Origin: Vitellaria paradoxa
Lineage: Eukaryota; Streptophyta; Magnoliopsida; Ericales; Sapotaceae
DNA: 64,000 bases
Reading direction: 5' to 3'
NCBI GenBank assembly: GCA_019916065.1
Contig: CM034237.1
Span: 41,522,485 to 41,586,484, forward strand
The notes under the pieces are model-generated. The model saw only the letters and a list, made by a program, of their open reading frames with translations, ran no database searches and was not told the origin of the DNA. Both the position numbers and the translations under genes were made by a program. Positions 21,954-32,821 of this stretch are shown piece after piece (position 1 is the stretch's first letter; each line of letters begins with the position of its first letter).

Positions 21954-23111
21954 GATGAGAAGTGTAAGTAGTCTTTTTGGGAGCTAAAAAAGAGGTTAAC
22001 TTTTACACCAATGCTTGTGATCCCAGAGAAAAGATCGGGTTACTCAATTTATTGTGACGCATCTAGGGAAGGTTTGGGCTGTGTGCTAATGTAGGGTGAT
22101 AGAGTGGTAGCTTATGGATCTAGACAATTGAAGACGCACGAGCATAACTATCTAGTACATGATTCGGAATTGGCAACAATTATATATGCTCTAAAAAGCT
22201 GGAGACACTATTTGTATGGTGAAAAATTTGAGGTGTTCTCTGATCATAAGAGCCTAAAATATCTTTTCACTCAAAGGGACCTGAATCTGAGGCAGAGTAG
22301 ATGGATGAAGTACATAGAGGACTACGATTTTGAGCTCTAGTACCACCTTAGTAAGGCAAATGTGTTTCCTGATGCACTCAATCGAAAGACTCGTGGTACT
22401 TTAGCAGGCTTTTTCGTGCGAAAATAGGAAATGATGAGAAGTCTTGGTGAGTTTAATCTGGAGTTTCAGGAAGATGAGGGTCATACTATTTTGTGTGCCA
22501 AAGCTACTCAGCCAATTCTATTAAGTCGTGTGATAGAAGCTCAGGGGACTAATGTTGAATGTGAGGCGATTCGAGCTAAGTTGCTGAGTTCTGATAAGAT
22601 GCCAGGATGGGTGATAGGTGCTGACAATGGTTTGAGGTGTCTAAAAAGACTCTATGTGCCAAATTCTACTAAAGATATGGTTTTAAAGGAGTTCCACCAC
22701 TCTAAATTTGCAGTACATCTTGAATGTACCAAGATGTATCATGACCTACGCCGTCAGTTCTTTTGGGCAGGCATGAAGAAGGATGTGGCAATATTTTTGA
22801 GTAGATGCCTTACTTGTCAACAAGTTAAAGCTGAGTATAAAAAACCAACGAATCTCTTGCAGCCTTTGCCAGTGTTAGAATGGAAGTCGGAGAACGTTAC
22901 GATGAATTTTGTTTCTGGCTTGCCGAGGTCTTCTAAGGGTCATGATACTTGGGTAATAGTGGATAAGCTGACTTCGTCAGCTCACTTTTTGCCAATTCAA
23001 TTGACTGACTTTATGGATGCCTTAGCTAGACTATATGTTAAGGAAATTGTAAGACTTCATAGAGCTCCTGTATCCATTGTCTCAAATAGAGATCCACGTT
23101 TTGCTTCTTGA
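21954..23111 (+). pseudogene. pol: Element B RNase H and integrase remnant (copy 1)
   Basis: RNase H motifs ([24 protein letters not shown]) are split by TAG codons. The ORF 22431-23111 holds the integrase zinc-binding part (FHHSKFAVH ... CLTCQQVK) and the start of the core. The first catalytic acid is N (VTMNFVSG) rather than D, a change shared with copy 2. A one-base loss after the SF-S-T-T-F block also shifts the frame in both copies. Confidence 0.83.
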
Positions 23112-23938
23112 TTTTGGCGAAGTCTTCAAATGGCCATGGGGACAGATTTATCGTTTAGTACTACTTTCATCCTTAGACCGATGGGCAGTTAGAACACATA
23201 ATTCAAATTTTGGAAGATATGCTTAAGGCATGTGTGCTTGATTTTCATGGTAGTTGGGAGAACCACTTTATTTTGATTGAATTTGAGTATAATAATAGCT
23301 ACCAGTCGAGTATTAAAATGGCTCTTTTTGAAACTTTTTAAAGTAGGCCATGTAAATCTCCTATCTGCTGGGCTGAGGTTGGGGATACTACAATTATTGG
23401 ACCTGAGTTTGTGCAGGAGATGACTGAGAAGGTCAAAGTGATTCGACAGAGACTCGAGATAGCACAAAGTCGCGAAAAGAGCTATGCTGATAAGAGGCGA
23501 AGGCCTTTGAAGTTTGAAGTAGGAGACCATGTGTTCTTAAAAGTTTCACCACGGAAGGGTCAGTTTCATTTTAGGCACAGAGGAAAGTAATTCCCAAGGT
23601 ATATTGGACCATTTGAGGTTTTGGCTAGGGTTGGAGAAGTGGCTTACCGTCTTGCCTTGCCACCGTAGCTTTCAATAGTACATGAGGTGTTTCATATGTC
23701 CATGCTCAGGAAATATAAACCAGACCCTTTGCATGTGTTAGACTGGGCCCAGCCTAATGTTGACTCAGATGTGACTTATGAGGTGAAACCAATTGAAATT
23801 TTAGATTCTAAAGAGCAAGTGCTTCAAGGAAAAACTATTCCCTTAGTTAGGGTGTTATGGAAGCACCATGGTGTTGAAGAGTCAACTTGGGAGCGAGAGG
23901 CAAATATGCAGAGTAGGTACCTTGAGTTGGTTCCTTGA
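23112..23938 (+). pseudogene. pol: Element B integrase C-terminus and chromodomain remnant (copy 1)
   Basis: Decayed integrase end in several frames, then an open piece at 23687-23938 with FHMSMLRKYK and the chromodomain block VLWKHHGVEESTWERE. The natural stop lies just before the PPT region. Confidence 0.83.
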
Positions 23939-23983
23939 TTTTCTTTTTATTTATCTTTTAAATTTCGAGGACGAAATTTTTGT

Positions 23984-23996
23984 AAGGGGGGTAGGA
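23984..23996 (+). promoter_or_regulatory. Polypurine tract of element B (copy 1)
   Basis: AAGGGGGGTAGGA immediately before the 3' LTR, preceded by the conserved TTTCGAGGACGAAATTT motif. Confidence 0.85.
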
Positions 23997-24280
23997 TGTA
24001 ATGACCTAGATGTAATTTATATATTTTTACTTGGTTAATTTAGTTTGCTATTTAAATTTAGTAATTTCAAATTTTGTTATTTAATTTTCAAGTGTATTTA
24101 AAAAGATTTATTTTTGGTTACATTTGAAGAGATTTTAAAATTTTAAGGGAAATATATAATTTTTCTAAAACCCCTGGGGTGATAGGTAATTAATTAACTT
24201 ATTATGGTTAAAATTTTGCTGCTATATATGTATATACACTGTTATATTTATTGGGAATGAGAACCCTAGAGGGATAGAAA

Positions 24281-24652
24281 AATCTTCATTACAATTAATT
24301 ATGTTTGAGCACCACATCACACATCAAAGAAAAATAATACGATTTTAAGGTACTGCTGCTTGGTTGTCCTGTAAAAATAGGACCCAACCAATATACATTG
24401 TCCTTTGATGTTTGCTTGGTTGTCTCGTAGAAACAAGACCCAAGCAATATACATCATCTTTCAGTGTCTGCTTCCTAGACCGAAATCTTAGGAATATAAT
24501 ATACCATCCTTAGGCATCTGCTCGTTCATAGGTTACTAGCCTACTGGAATCGATAACCAACCTCGTGCGGGTTTCAGGACTTTCAACCCTTGGGTACGTA
24601 TACCCGATATTTTCAGTACCCCTCAACCCAAAAACACAACATTTAATTTTTT
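24281..24652 (-). repeat. Inverted segment inside the B 3' LTR (copy 1)
   Basis: Reads as the reverse complement of about 10290-10672 of the 5' LTR: the GAGCACCACATCACACATC stretch, the three tandem units and the GC-rich module all run backwards. The sequence on both sides is in normal orientation. The same inversion is at about 59255-59629. Confidence 0.88.
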
Positions 24653-24891
24653 TTCTTGAGTTTGTTATCTGTGCATAATTATTTCACGTAGTGGCATGCT
24701 ATGGCATTACTGCATTTATATTATTATTAGGGTTCTCAGCACACGTGGTATTAGTACTCATCCCCTTACAGCTTATGATGCAGATAATGAGTTTAAGTCA
24801 CGTGCTGGGCTTTCTAAGCATAGGAGTTAAAACTTTATTTTATGTAATTATTTTAGACTTTAGAGAATTATTTATTAGCGGATTTTAATAA

Positions 24892-26474
24892 ATGCTTGCT
24901 CGATTCTAATGTATTAATATTGGCTCAACCCCAAATGCAGGGTGTCTATTGAAGCACAATAACCAATGAGAACCAGATCGTGTCCATAGAGAGCCTTAAC
25001 GAAAATCAGTGAACAAACAATTCTTGGAAAAAGTCTTAGACAAATTTTAGCCCTACAATGAATGATAGAGTTTAAATTTTTTTTTAGCAATGGTTGTTTG
25101 GATAAAAAAAAAAATTAGAAAGAAAACCTTGGATCCAAAACAAGCTCGTAGTGATTGACAATAAATTCTAAGAAATCAATCACTCAATCTGCACCTCAAA
25201 AGTGTAGTTCGAAGGATATTCTTTATATACAACCACTTGGAACAATCTAAATCTGATTTGAATGGAAATTTAAAAGCAAAATCTGATTGAGAATTCAAAT
25301 CAAACACCTTATATGCATAATCTATAGATTTTACTTACAAATTCTAAAATTAGCAATCACCATACAAATTCAAGCGAGACGCATGATAATTCTAAGTAAA
25401 AATTCATAGGCAAAGCCATAAACCATACAAATTCAGAGTTCAATTGAAATCTTAATGCAAAATCAATAATAAATTCAAATCAAACATGGATTGATCCATT
25501 AACATATAAGATTTCAACATTAAACCCATTACCTTGGAATTTTTGCATATCAACTACGAGACTTGCCTTGAATCCAAGAGAAAAGTCTATTCACACATAA
25601 TGGAAGGAGAAAACAGTAGAAAATGAATTGATTCCATTCATAAAACTGAAATTCTGCTACAAAGATTCAATGAATTGAAGATGGATACACTTTCTCTATC
25701 TAAAATTCTCTCTCTATAAAAGGAAATCTTCAACTGAAAGGCATATGTGTATCCCCGATTACAAACGACCTCACTTATATATATGGAATATAACATAAGA
25801 AAGTACATAAATGCCCCTTTTTTAAAAGCTGAATTGTAGAATCCTCACATTGCAGGTTGGTTCGAACAAGTGTTCGAACAGACTAATGGTTCGAACAAAG
25901 GTTCGAACCAAGTTCTAGGACTTAGTCAACTTTACTCTAGTTGGACTTTGCATAGCTTCTGTTGATCGAACCAGTGTTTGAACAAGGGTTGGTTCGAACC
26001 AAGGTTCGAACCAAAATTTCATACTTAGAAAATTTTAAGCTCCTGATGCTTGTCACCCTTCTGTTGATCGAACCAAGGTTCGAACCATTCGAACCACATG
26101 TGGTTCGAACAAAGGTTCAAACAACTTTGCCTTAGTCGATATCTTCACTTCTTGGTCTGCACCAGCTTTTGTTGTTCTAACCAAGGTTCGAACAAAGGTT
26201 CGAACCACTTTATCCACACTTAGCCAATTTTTGTTGCTGCTTCTTCTATTGTGCCTTTTGTGGTTAGAACATTGGTTTGAACAACACATGTTCGAACCAC
26301 TTTATTGATTTCTTCCATTTTTATCCAACTTCAGTCATTTTAGTCCCAAACACCTGCAATTCACAAGAATTTCTCATAAATGCATTTAAAAACACTTTCT
26401 CATCTTTTTAGAATATAAATCTACCCAACAAGTCACAAATTAAGATTTACGATTATACTTTTCATAGTACAATC
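24892..26474 (-). mobile_element. 1.58-kb LTR-like insertion in the B 3' LTR (copy 1)
   Basis: It interrupts the LTR between GATTTTAATAA and CCTCTGTTTG and is flanked by AATAA (24887-24891 and 26475-26479). No coding region. Read on the minus strand it has a TATA-like stretch followed by leader-like sequence, so a solo LTR or non-autonomous LTR element in minus orientation is likely. The ends are not a clean TG...CA. It includes a TTCGAAC array. The same insertion is at 59866-61434. Confidence 0.7.
25859..26298. repeat. Interspersed GGTTCGAAC(C) array (copy 1)
   Basis: About twelve exact TTCGAAC heptamers, several as the palindrome GGTTCGAACC, plus variants (ATCGAAC, TTCAAAC, TTCTAAC), occur within about 440 bp. 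They are separated by short non-identical spacers. They are not regularly spaced like a CRISPR and no tRNA folds around them. Confidence 0.8.
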
Positions 26475-26734
26475 AATAAACCTCTGTTTGTGAGGTAACA
26501 GTTAATTGTTTAATTTTGAGAGATTGTTTGGGTTAGTTTTGGAGCTTTGTTGCCTAGTTAGTTTTGACTACGGCATTTATTTAAATTTAAAGTTTAGTTT
26601 TATTTATTTTTATTTTTATTGCTCCATAGAGTGTGTGCATGGCTCTGACGATTGACAGGAGAAGTTGTTAAATTGTGTATTATCTATTTTTTATTCACGT
26701 GCTCGAGTTATTAAATTTGGGGCATGACAAAAGT

Positions 26735-27255
26735 GGTTTCTAAGATTTTCCTCATTAAATCCTTTGCCTCATTTATTTTCACTTGTATGTATTTTTTTTT
26801 TAGGTTTTCTCTATATTTTTTATTTTTTACTACCCAATTACTCATTTTTCAAGAATAGGTAAAAAGAAAAAATATTTATTTAATTAAACATTTTCAACTC
26901 TTAGTTTAGTGTAGTGGATGGTTACCACAAAGGAAGAAGTTCAAATAAAAACTGAGTTACCAATATTTATGGTATATGGATTTGTTGCATGGCGAAAAAG
27001 CAAGATAACTCTTAAAATCAGGGTCTATTCAAGATTTGTAATTAATTGAGGTAAATTTATATTTGCGAGAAAGAGTTGAGTAATAGCTACAGTACAGTTT
27101 TTGACAAAATTAAAGGTAGAAGCAATAACCATTCAATCTTAGAGGGTGTTCGGTTTACCAAAACTAACCAAATTCCACCAAATTTTACTAATTTTTTGTA
27201 CTTTTTTTTCAATCAAATTTCATCGCATATCACGTTTATATCAAATCTTTGTACT
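26735..27255 (+). other. AT-rich non-coding remnant between B and C (copy 1)
   Basis: Continues the DNA that element B split at AAAGT, and ends where the copia C LTR begins. T-rich; no gene or domain seen. Confidence 0.5.
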
Positions 27256-28120
27256 TGTAAGGTTTTATGATGGGAAATCAGATTTGTATGTTTCCTAATT
27301 TGAAGAGGAAAGTAATTATTACAAGTCCAAAATATTTGCAAATTACCAAAAGAAGATAAAATTGCAATCCAAGTTCAAATAGGAGTGAAGAAGAAGACTG
27401 CACAGATCAAGACATACGTAAAATTTCAGTATGCATTGCAAGCAGATAGTAGGGAATGTGCAGCTGTGCCACATTGGCGGTGGGAGCCTGAGGGATGTGC
27501 AAGGGTTTGTCCGTGTTGGTTTCTAGCTTGGACTGAATTCCAGTAAACCTCGCATGCTAGGCACAAGCAACCCAAAGGTCGAGACATCTTCGCAAGTAAG
27601 GCACTGGGAACTCGAGAGATCGACCTGTCGAAGATCTTGAAGATTTTGTTTCTATTTCAGAAATCTATTATCTTGCAAATTCTATTTCCATTTAGTAAAT
27701 ATATTTTTAGAAAATATGTTTATGTATTTGAGTCCTAGTTGAAATAGAACTTTGTAAATCTATATATATGTACCCAAGTTTAATGTACAAAAACAACTAA
27801 GGGGTCATATTATAAAGTTTTTTGACAGAGAGGGATTTTATTTATGAGAGCATAACAATCTTTCTCTTACTATTTTTCATTATTTTCTTAACTTTCTGAG
27901 TGAATTAGGAAGTCCACTTGTTAAGGTTTGTTGAGTAAATCTAGCAAGATTGACAAAAGAATTTGTGTGTGTGAATCATGGGGAATTTGCGTAGAGTCTT
28001 GAAACCCGTTGATAGTGGAATTGTATTTGAGGTTTTTCCCCTGGTGAAAGGGCTTCCTTATTATTCTCTGGTGTTATTTTCTTTTTACTTTGTGTGTGAT
28101 TGTTTGATCCAAAAATTTTA
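27256..28120 (+). repeat. 5' LTR of element C (copy 1)
   Basis: Starts TGTAAGGTTTTATGATG and parallels 30565-31449 through shared blocks such as TTACCAAAAGAAGATAAAAT. A TATA-like TCTATATATATG lies about 350 bp before the end. Confidence 0.78.
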
Positions 28121-28123
28121 ATT

Positions 28124-28134
28124 AGTATCAGAGC
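28124..28134 (+). promoter_or_regulatory. Primer-binding site of element C (copy 1)
   Basis: AGTATCAGAGC, three bases after the LTR, is a near match to the tRNA-Met complement TGGTATCAGAGC. Confidence 0.7.
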
Positions 28135-28175
28135 AGTCACTCTACATTCTTAAGTAAGATCTTTAATCTTAATCG

Positions 28176-29245
28176 ATGGATCCACCACGTGAAGGAGATT
28201 CAAACTCATCAGCCTCTTTTGAAGATGAATGTAACTTTATAGCTTTTTTAGCTTCTCATAATTCTTTTGTAGGTGGAAAGACAACTGCCCTTAGTGACAC
28301 TAAGACATCATCTAAAAGTGAAGATTTTGATGAAGAAGTTGATGACATTCAAGAAGCCTACGATGAACTCTTCAAGGAATGTTGTGAGCTACAGAAATAC
28401 TAAAAAATGTTGAATCAAAAGAATAGTATGCTAAAGAAGAAGAAAGATGCTATGAAGATTGAGAAAATTCTCAATCTTAGGTAGGTTATCTTCTTTAGAA
28501 TCTGATAAAAATTCTCAATCTCAAAGTACAAAAAAGACGAAAGTGAAGTTTCACAAGAAGAAAAAAAGGTTGAAGCAAATGAGAAAACTATAGGGGACTT
28601 CAAGCAAAGATCAAAGAGTTGGAAGCAAAAATAAAAAATGATGATAAGATTCCTGAGAAGATGAAAACTAGCTCAAACGTAATTGACAAGGTACAGAGTA
28701 AACAGAGACCACATTGAGACAAATCTAGCCTAGGATACACTAGAGAGAATATCATACCAACAGCATCCATATCCTCGTCAGAAGACCCAAAGATTGCCCC
28801 AAAGCATGTAGAAGCTTCAAAGACCTTCCCAAAACATGCAGCACCACCAAAGAGGAGTGCTCTAAAAGCTAAACATCAACAGTATCCTCCTCTCATTATA
28901 AAAGGCACACGTTTTAGTAATCCCCAATCTCTTATACTTGTGTGCCACCATTATGGGATCAAAGGTCACATCCGTTCTAATTGTCACAAATTCTATGGAC
29001 TTTTGTTGAATTATGTGAAAACATTTTCCATAAATCAAAACCGTAAAGTTCAAGTGACAAATAGGTTTCAAACTTTTTCTGATTTTTCTAAAAATTCTTT
29101 TAAAAATTCACGTCAATTTCAAAAGCCAAATAATTTAAAATTTTCAAACCCAAAATACGAAAAGTTTTCAAAGAAAAGGAATTTAAATTTTAATAAAAAG
29201 CAAAGACATGAAAAATACTGTCAAGACCACTTTTACCAAAACTAA
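28176..29245 (+). pseudogene. gag: Element C gag remnant (copy 1)
   Basis: The ATG at 28176 opens a 75-codon ORF with the acidic copia-gag linker (DDIQEAYDELFKECCEL) but without the usual N-terminal gag-polypeptide domain. A Lys/Glu-rich coiled-coil-like stretch with stops follows. A zinc knuckle in the ORF 28940-29245 reads CHHYGIKGHIRSNC, with Tyr in place of the second Cys of C-x2-C-x4-H-x4-C. The metal site is therefore incomplete, in both copies. Probably dead. Confidence 0.75.
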
Positions 29246-30552
29246 GGATGTTTAGGTTCAAAAATCTTATCTTCTTACCATATCCTTGATCACCCTTCAC
29301 TTTGAATCTCTTAGGAAGTCTTCGCATATTTGTGCATATCCCTGATTTTGAAAAAAAAAAATAAAAGAAGGATATGAGTTTATTATTTGTTTTGAAAATA
29401 TTTTATGACTTCTATCTCATTATATGTGTGTCAATCATTCAATCAAATTTATTGTAATGAATTAAAATTTTGACTTTCTATTTAAATTGAAAAGAAGTGT
29501 TTTGATGAATTTTGCCATAATTTTGATGTGCTTTTTTAAACACTTGACTAATTTTGTATATATCTTTTCATTTTCTTATCATAGATTTTAAATTAATATT
29601 TGACGCATTTAAAAATGATGAAGAGCAATTAAAATAATAATTACACCCTATCTTGGAAAGAGCTACTAGTGGGACCAATGAGAAGTCCCTTAATGATATG
29701 TCAGTTATCAAAATAACCACCTTCTGGATTAAGATGATTTAAAGGAACAACTACCTATCCACAAAATGTGTGAAAGCTGCTAAAACCTTGAAAGGGATAT
29801 TCATAAAGAAAAAATATATATATGTGGCTGGATGAAAATTAAATGAAAAAATCTCAAAGAAAAATCCAAAAATAATAATTAAAAAAATTGCTCTCAATTC
29901 ATTTGGTGCCTCAATTTTAATTTTTGATCTTGTGATTTGACTAAAGGAGAGAATATATGCTTGATCAGTTATTCCCTCACACGTGCAAAAGCATTTTCTT
30001 TTGATTTTATGGCTTAATTGATCTCATGACGCTATCTTGGAAATTTAATTGGAAAGATGAATTTTTGTTCATTTAGATTTATACTAATTGGAGGATTGAT
30101 TTACATATTTGGACATAGGTGAGTAAAATTTCTTTAATCTATGTCGTGAACTTTCCTATCTAATTTTTTTTTTTAATGTTTTTATGTTTAAAATTTTGTT
30201 GTTCAAAAAACTGGCCCTCAAATAATTTTTCAAAAGAAATTGAAAAGCAGTTCGCACGAAAGGCATTAGAGGGCTGAAGTCTTAAGCAAATCTAGTGATT
30301 TGTTTTTTTTATTTATTTTCTATTTTTCTGATTCTCCTATTATTTTATGAGCTTGTCAAAGGAGAGTAGAAATTTTTAAATTATGTGATTTTATTTTAAT
30401 ATTTTGTGGTCATGTGAACTTCGAATTTGAACTTGAATATTATGCTATGAATGATGTTATTTTAAAATTTTTGCCATATGATGCCTTGATATGTTTGTTC
30501 AAATGTTACAAATGTATTTTGAAATCTAATTTAAATTTTGATATGAAATTGC
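29246..30552 (+). other. Non-coding interior of element C
   Basis: AT-rich, no domain recognised in six frames; lies between the gag remnant and the PPT where pol would be in a complete copia element. Confidence 0.5.
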
Positions 30553-30564
30553 TAAGGGGAAGAT
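30553..30564 (+). promoter_or_regulatory. Polypurine tract of element C
   Basis: TAAGGGGAAGAT directly upstream of the 3' LTR. Confidence 0.7.
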
Positions 30565-31449
30565 TTTAAGGTTTTATAATGACAAATCTATACAAAATCT
30601 TAAATTATATATGGTAGATTTGTATGTTTCCTAATTGGAAGAGTAAAGTAATTATTACAAGTTTAACATATTTGCATATTACCAAAAGAAGATAAAATTG
30701 CAATCTAAGTCCAAATAAGAGTGACGAGGAAGACTTCATAGATCAGGACATGCGCAAATTTCTAGTATGCATCGTAGACAAATTGCAGAGAATGCACGGT
30801 TGCGCCACATTAGTGCTGAGAGCCTGCGGGATGCACAAGGATTCGCCTGTGTTGGTTTTTGGCCTAGAGCAAATTCTAGTAGATTCCGCAGGCCGGGCAC
30901 AGGCAACCTAAGGGGTCAAGACATCTTCATAAGTAAGGTGCTGGAGGCTCGAGAGATCAACCTATCGAAGATCGACTTGTCGAAGATCTTGAAGATTCTA
31001 TTTTCATTTAGGAAATCTATTAGCTTGCAGATTCTGTTTCCATTAAGTAAATCTATTTTTAGGAAATTTGTTTATGTATTTGAGTCTTAATTAGAATAGA
31101 ACTTTGTAATTCTATATATATATATATACACACACATATATGCACCTAAGCTTAATGTATAAAAACAACTAAGGGGCATATTATAGTCTTTTGCGAGAGA
31201 GATTTTATTTACGACTCTTATTATTTGTCATTATTTTCTTAACTTTTTAAGTGAATTAGGAAGTCCACTTATTAGGGTTTGTCAAATAATTTGTACGAGT
31301 AACTTATAAGGAATATGACTAGAGTCTTGTAACCCCGTTAATAGTGGAATTTGCATTAAGGTTTTTTCTCCTGTGAAAGGGTTTTCTCATTATTCTCTGG
31401 TGTTATTCTCTTTTTACTTTATGCGTGATTGTTTAATTTGAAAATTTCA
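30565..31449 (+). repeat. 3' LTR of element C
   Basis: Parallels the 5' LTR. It contains an apparent 107-codon ORF (30767-31090) that corresponds to no conserved reading frame in the 5' LTR, so it is not annotated as a gene. Confidence 0.78.
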
Positions 31450-32510
31450 ATATTTTTGTTGTACTTTTTTACCATCTAAACACCACCTTGGTTATACATG
31501 CTCATGATTGTTTCACTTTTCATGCTTGGCTAACTACAGTGACTGTACATTTTCATTGCAACCTTGATAAATTTAATGTTTTTCACCCTTCCAAATGCCT
31601 TAAGGTAACTTCAAAAGAGATAAAACTAATTAACTGTTGTAAGAGAAAGGTATACACCTTCATCTAACACATGAAACTGTAGTACTCGTACCTTATTTCT
31701 ATAGAAGTTATCCTTGTTCTTAATATATCTACAGTGAAAATAACTCTAGAGAGCATATATTGTAATAACTTGAATTTTTTATCCCTCTTAATTAATTTGC
31801 TTAAGTGTGGTGGTGATTTTGTTATAGTAAAAATCTAGAAAATTAAGGATTTGAAAATTTTTGGAATAATAAAATTAGTTGGAAAGATTTTCGGATTGAA
31901 TTTTACTCTATGTGGGAGTTTAATGTAGACTTTCTAAAACTTTTATCCAAACACTTCCTAGCCCAATTACCTATTTGGTTCAAACCAAGCCCATTAACCC
32001 ATGGGTCAACCCTTTTCTTTGACTCACTTCAACTCACTTCAACTCACTTTATCACTCAATGAGTTGACTCATGAATAGTTGCTCTAAATTATTTCCCAAC
32101 AACTTCATTTTCCATCTTCCATACACTCTCACAATCTTTCAAAATTATTTGACTAATTAGACAAAGAGAAGACCCAACATTGATGACCTTAAAGCATCCT
32201 TTCAAATTATTTAGCAAACAAGATTTAAAGCATTTTATTTGAATGCTAGCATGATTTAAAGCATTTTGTTAAATTGTCAAAAAGCTAGCATGATTGTTTA
32301 ATTTGTCAAAAAGTTAGCATGATTCCCGAATCATGCCACCCATCTTCATCCATCCTCCAACACCTATTTTTAATTATATGGTTAGATGGTCAAAAAGGGT
32401 AAGCTAGATTATTTGGATTATACTACCTAATGCATAATGCTACTTTAGTGGTTTTCAAGTTTAGGTAGTGGAACTTGTTTTTTCTCCACCGACACTTCCT
32501 CTACACCCCC
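31450..32510. other. Unique AT-rich intergenic DNA
   Basis: No gene seen. It includes a short CTTCAACTCA tandem repeat (about 32020-32050) and three imperfect units built on GCTAGCATGATT and AAAGCATTTT at about 32215-32335. Confidence 0.5.
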
Positions 32511-32821
32511 TAATAGTATTTATGACTTTACAAAATGAGTCAAGAATTAAGAAAATAAAAATATATATTAAAACCAACAAATAGTTTAAAACAAAAAAGA
32601 GATCTGGTCAATTAGGTAAGTTTATGATTTAACATATATTGTAGAGCAAATTTTATTTTTTAGGATTAGATCAAATTAAATCAAAATTTAGTTAAAAAAA
32701 TAACTCTAACTATTTTATGGAATTATACAATTTTATTAAAATATTTGTAATGTATTTAAAAATTATATTTTATCCATAAAAATTGTTATACAATTCCGTG
32801 CATTGCACGGGTCAATACTAG
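32511..32821 (+). mobile_element. Helitron 3' end (plus orientation)
   Basis: It ends CTAG (32818-32821) followed by T, the Helitron CTRR-T terminus. A GC-rich palindrome, CCGTGCATTGCACGG (32796-32810), lies 7 bases upstream, as expected for the terminal hairpin. The preceding 310 bp are the reverse complement of 35039-35350, a second Helitron 3' end. The 5' terminus (TC) was not identified, so the full element is undefined. No Rep/helicase ORF. Confidence 0.78.

Larger units (their letters stand above)
9391..26729 (+). mobile_element. Gypsy element B, copy 1, with nested insertions
   Basis: It starts TGTAATGACC and ends GGGGCATGACA, with the 5-bp target duplication AAAGT on both sides (9386-9390 and 26730-26734). 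Order: 5' LTR (9391-11026 plus 19646-19805, split by A2), PBS, gag, protease, RT, RNase H, integrase, chromodomain, PPT, 3' LTR (23997-26729). All coding parts are broken. The 3' LTR carries an inversion and a 1.58-kb insertion. Its orthologue is 52106-61689. Confidence 0.92.
23997..26729 (+). repeat. 3' LTR of element B, rearranged (copy 1)
   Basis: Starts TGTAATGACC and ends GGGGCATGACA. Compared with the 5' LTR it has an inverted segment (about 24281-24652), lacks about 0.6 kb corresponding to 9680-10290, and has a 1.58-kb insertion at 24892-26474. Confidence 0.88.
1..29042 (+). repeat. Large duplicated block, copy 1
   Basis: The series T-rich flank, gypsy LTR, gag, copia gag remnant, spacer, gypsy element B and copia element C recurs in the same order and orientation from 41822 to the window end. 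Matching landmarks are base 1 with 41822, the copia gag ORF at 5027 with 46151, the B element start at 9391 with 52106, and the C LTR start at 27256 with 62210. Element B has the same 5-bp target duplication (AAAGT) in both, so the block was copied whole and the elements did not insert twice. The outer limits lie outside the window. The lengths differ because of later insertions and deletions. Confidence 0.9.
27256..31449 (+). mobile_element. Gag-only copia-type element C (copy 1)
   Basis: Two related LTRs of about 0.87 kb (27256-28120 and 30565-31449) enclose 2.4 kb with a tRNA-Met-like PBS, remnants of copia gag and a PPT, but no protease, integrase, RT or RNase H. The element is non-autonomous. 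The LTRs differ at many positions, so it is older than A2. The exact 3' end and target duplication are uncertain: GTACT precedes the 5' LTR and occurs again at 31461-31465, about 12 bases past the end I chose. Confidence 0.8.

Noticed and set aside
25859..26298. TTCGAAC array as a CRISPR or tRNA cluster
   Set aside because: Repeats are too short and irregular for CRISPR, and no cloverleaf or A box is found around the B-box-like motif.
30767..31090. 107-codon ORF with an RHISAESLRDAQGFACVG start
   Set aside because: It lies wholly inside the 3' LTR of element C and is not open at the matching place in the 5' LTR (around 27430-27720).
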